Assembly: GCA_030619425.1 (NCBI GenBank)
Contig: JAUXBJ010000141.1
Coordinates: forward strand, 1 to 5,939
Direction of reading: 5' to 3'
From: a bacterium
GTDB taxonomy: Bacteria; Zixibacteria; MSB-5A5; GN15; FEB-12
Length of the DNA: 5,939 nucleotides
Part shown: positions 5,889-5,939 of the stretch, one piece after another
Numbering within the stretch: the stretch's first letter is position 1
Layout: every line of letters starts with the position of its first letter
The notes under the pieces: model-generated
What the model was told of the DNA's origin: nothing
Database searches by the model: none
What the model saw: only the letters and a program-made list of their open reading frames with translations
Position numbers and translations under genes: made by a program

Positions 5889-5939
5889 TTGATAGTCCTG
5901 CTGTGCAACAATGGCTTATGAGTAATCGTCGGGTCACAC

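Larger units (their letters stand above)
5639..5939. other. Non-coding tail rich in nested inverted repeats
   Basis: I find no convincing gene in these 301 bases: the open frames overlap one another on both strands, lack ribosome sites and show no recognisable protein. Instead the region holds a 12-bp palindrome (5639-5650), an outer 8-bp inverted repeat CACTTGCG/CGCAAGTG (5650-5657 and 5830-5837), a middle 11-12-bp inverted repeat (5700-5781), an inner one (5728-5754), and a 45-nt hairpin (5844-5888). This density suggests a dispersed repeat unit or a structured RNA following the operon. Confidence 0.55.

Noticed and set aside
5568..5921. 117-residue plus-strand open frame and the overlapping 78-residue frame at 5644-5880
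   Set aside because: The first starts inside the nucleotidyltransferase in another frame, the second inside the 12-bp palindrome. Neither has a ribosome site, and both cross all the inverted repeats with unprotein-like composition.
5918..5939. Possible start of a next gene (ATG, MSNRRVT, open to the right edge)
   Set aside because: Only seven codons are visible and there is no Shine-Dalgarno in front, so it cannot be supported.

Overview
The window looks like chromosomal DNA from a diderm (two-membrane) bacterium of moderate GC content. The reasons are an LptB-type ATPase that powers lipopolysaccharide export, a sigma-54 gene next to it, and a large predicted lipoprotein with Ser at +2 of its lipobox, which usually means outer-membrane targeting. 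The phylum cannot be fixed from these genes. The lptB-rpoN linkage is widespread in Gram-negative bacteria. A candidate phylum of the FCB type would fit, but that is a guess.

Layout. Positions 1-599 on the minus strand hold the first 199 codons of rpoN, which runs off the left edge. A 141-bp gap separates it from lptB (741-1466, minus), whose product is 241 residues, the same length as E. coli LptB. lptA and lptC are not upstream of lptB here. Instead a 183-bp divergent regulatory region (1467-1649) leads into a plus-strand group: a 725-residue TPR lipoprotein (1650-3827), an extended-SDR nucleotide-sugar epimerase/dehydratase (3895-4884) and a 233-residue sugar-1-phosphate nucleotidyltransferase (4937-5638). 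The last 301 bases (5639-5939) contain no convincing gene but are packed with nested inverted repeats.

How the parts fit. LptB drives LPS transport. The SDR and the nucleotidyltransferase would make and modify an activated sugar for a surface glycan. The TPR lipoprotein could be a scaffold at the envelope. The plus-strand genes are probably co-transcribed, since neither gap shows a terminator.

The most unusual signals are: (1) both plus-strand gaps are spanned exactly by mini-ORFs whose start overlaps the previous stop and whose stop overlaps the next start; (2) the 3' region carries four alternating CCCACC/GGTGGG arms spaced 21-22 bp apart, able to form either of two hairpin arrangements, followed by a near-perfect 45-nt hairpin; (3) the only good lptB promoter candidate would give a leaderless mRNA; (4) a perfect 9-bp inverted repeat lies in the divergent promoter region.
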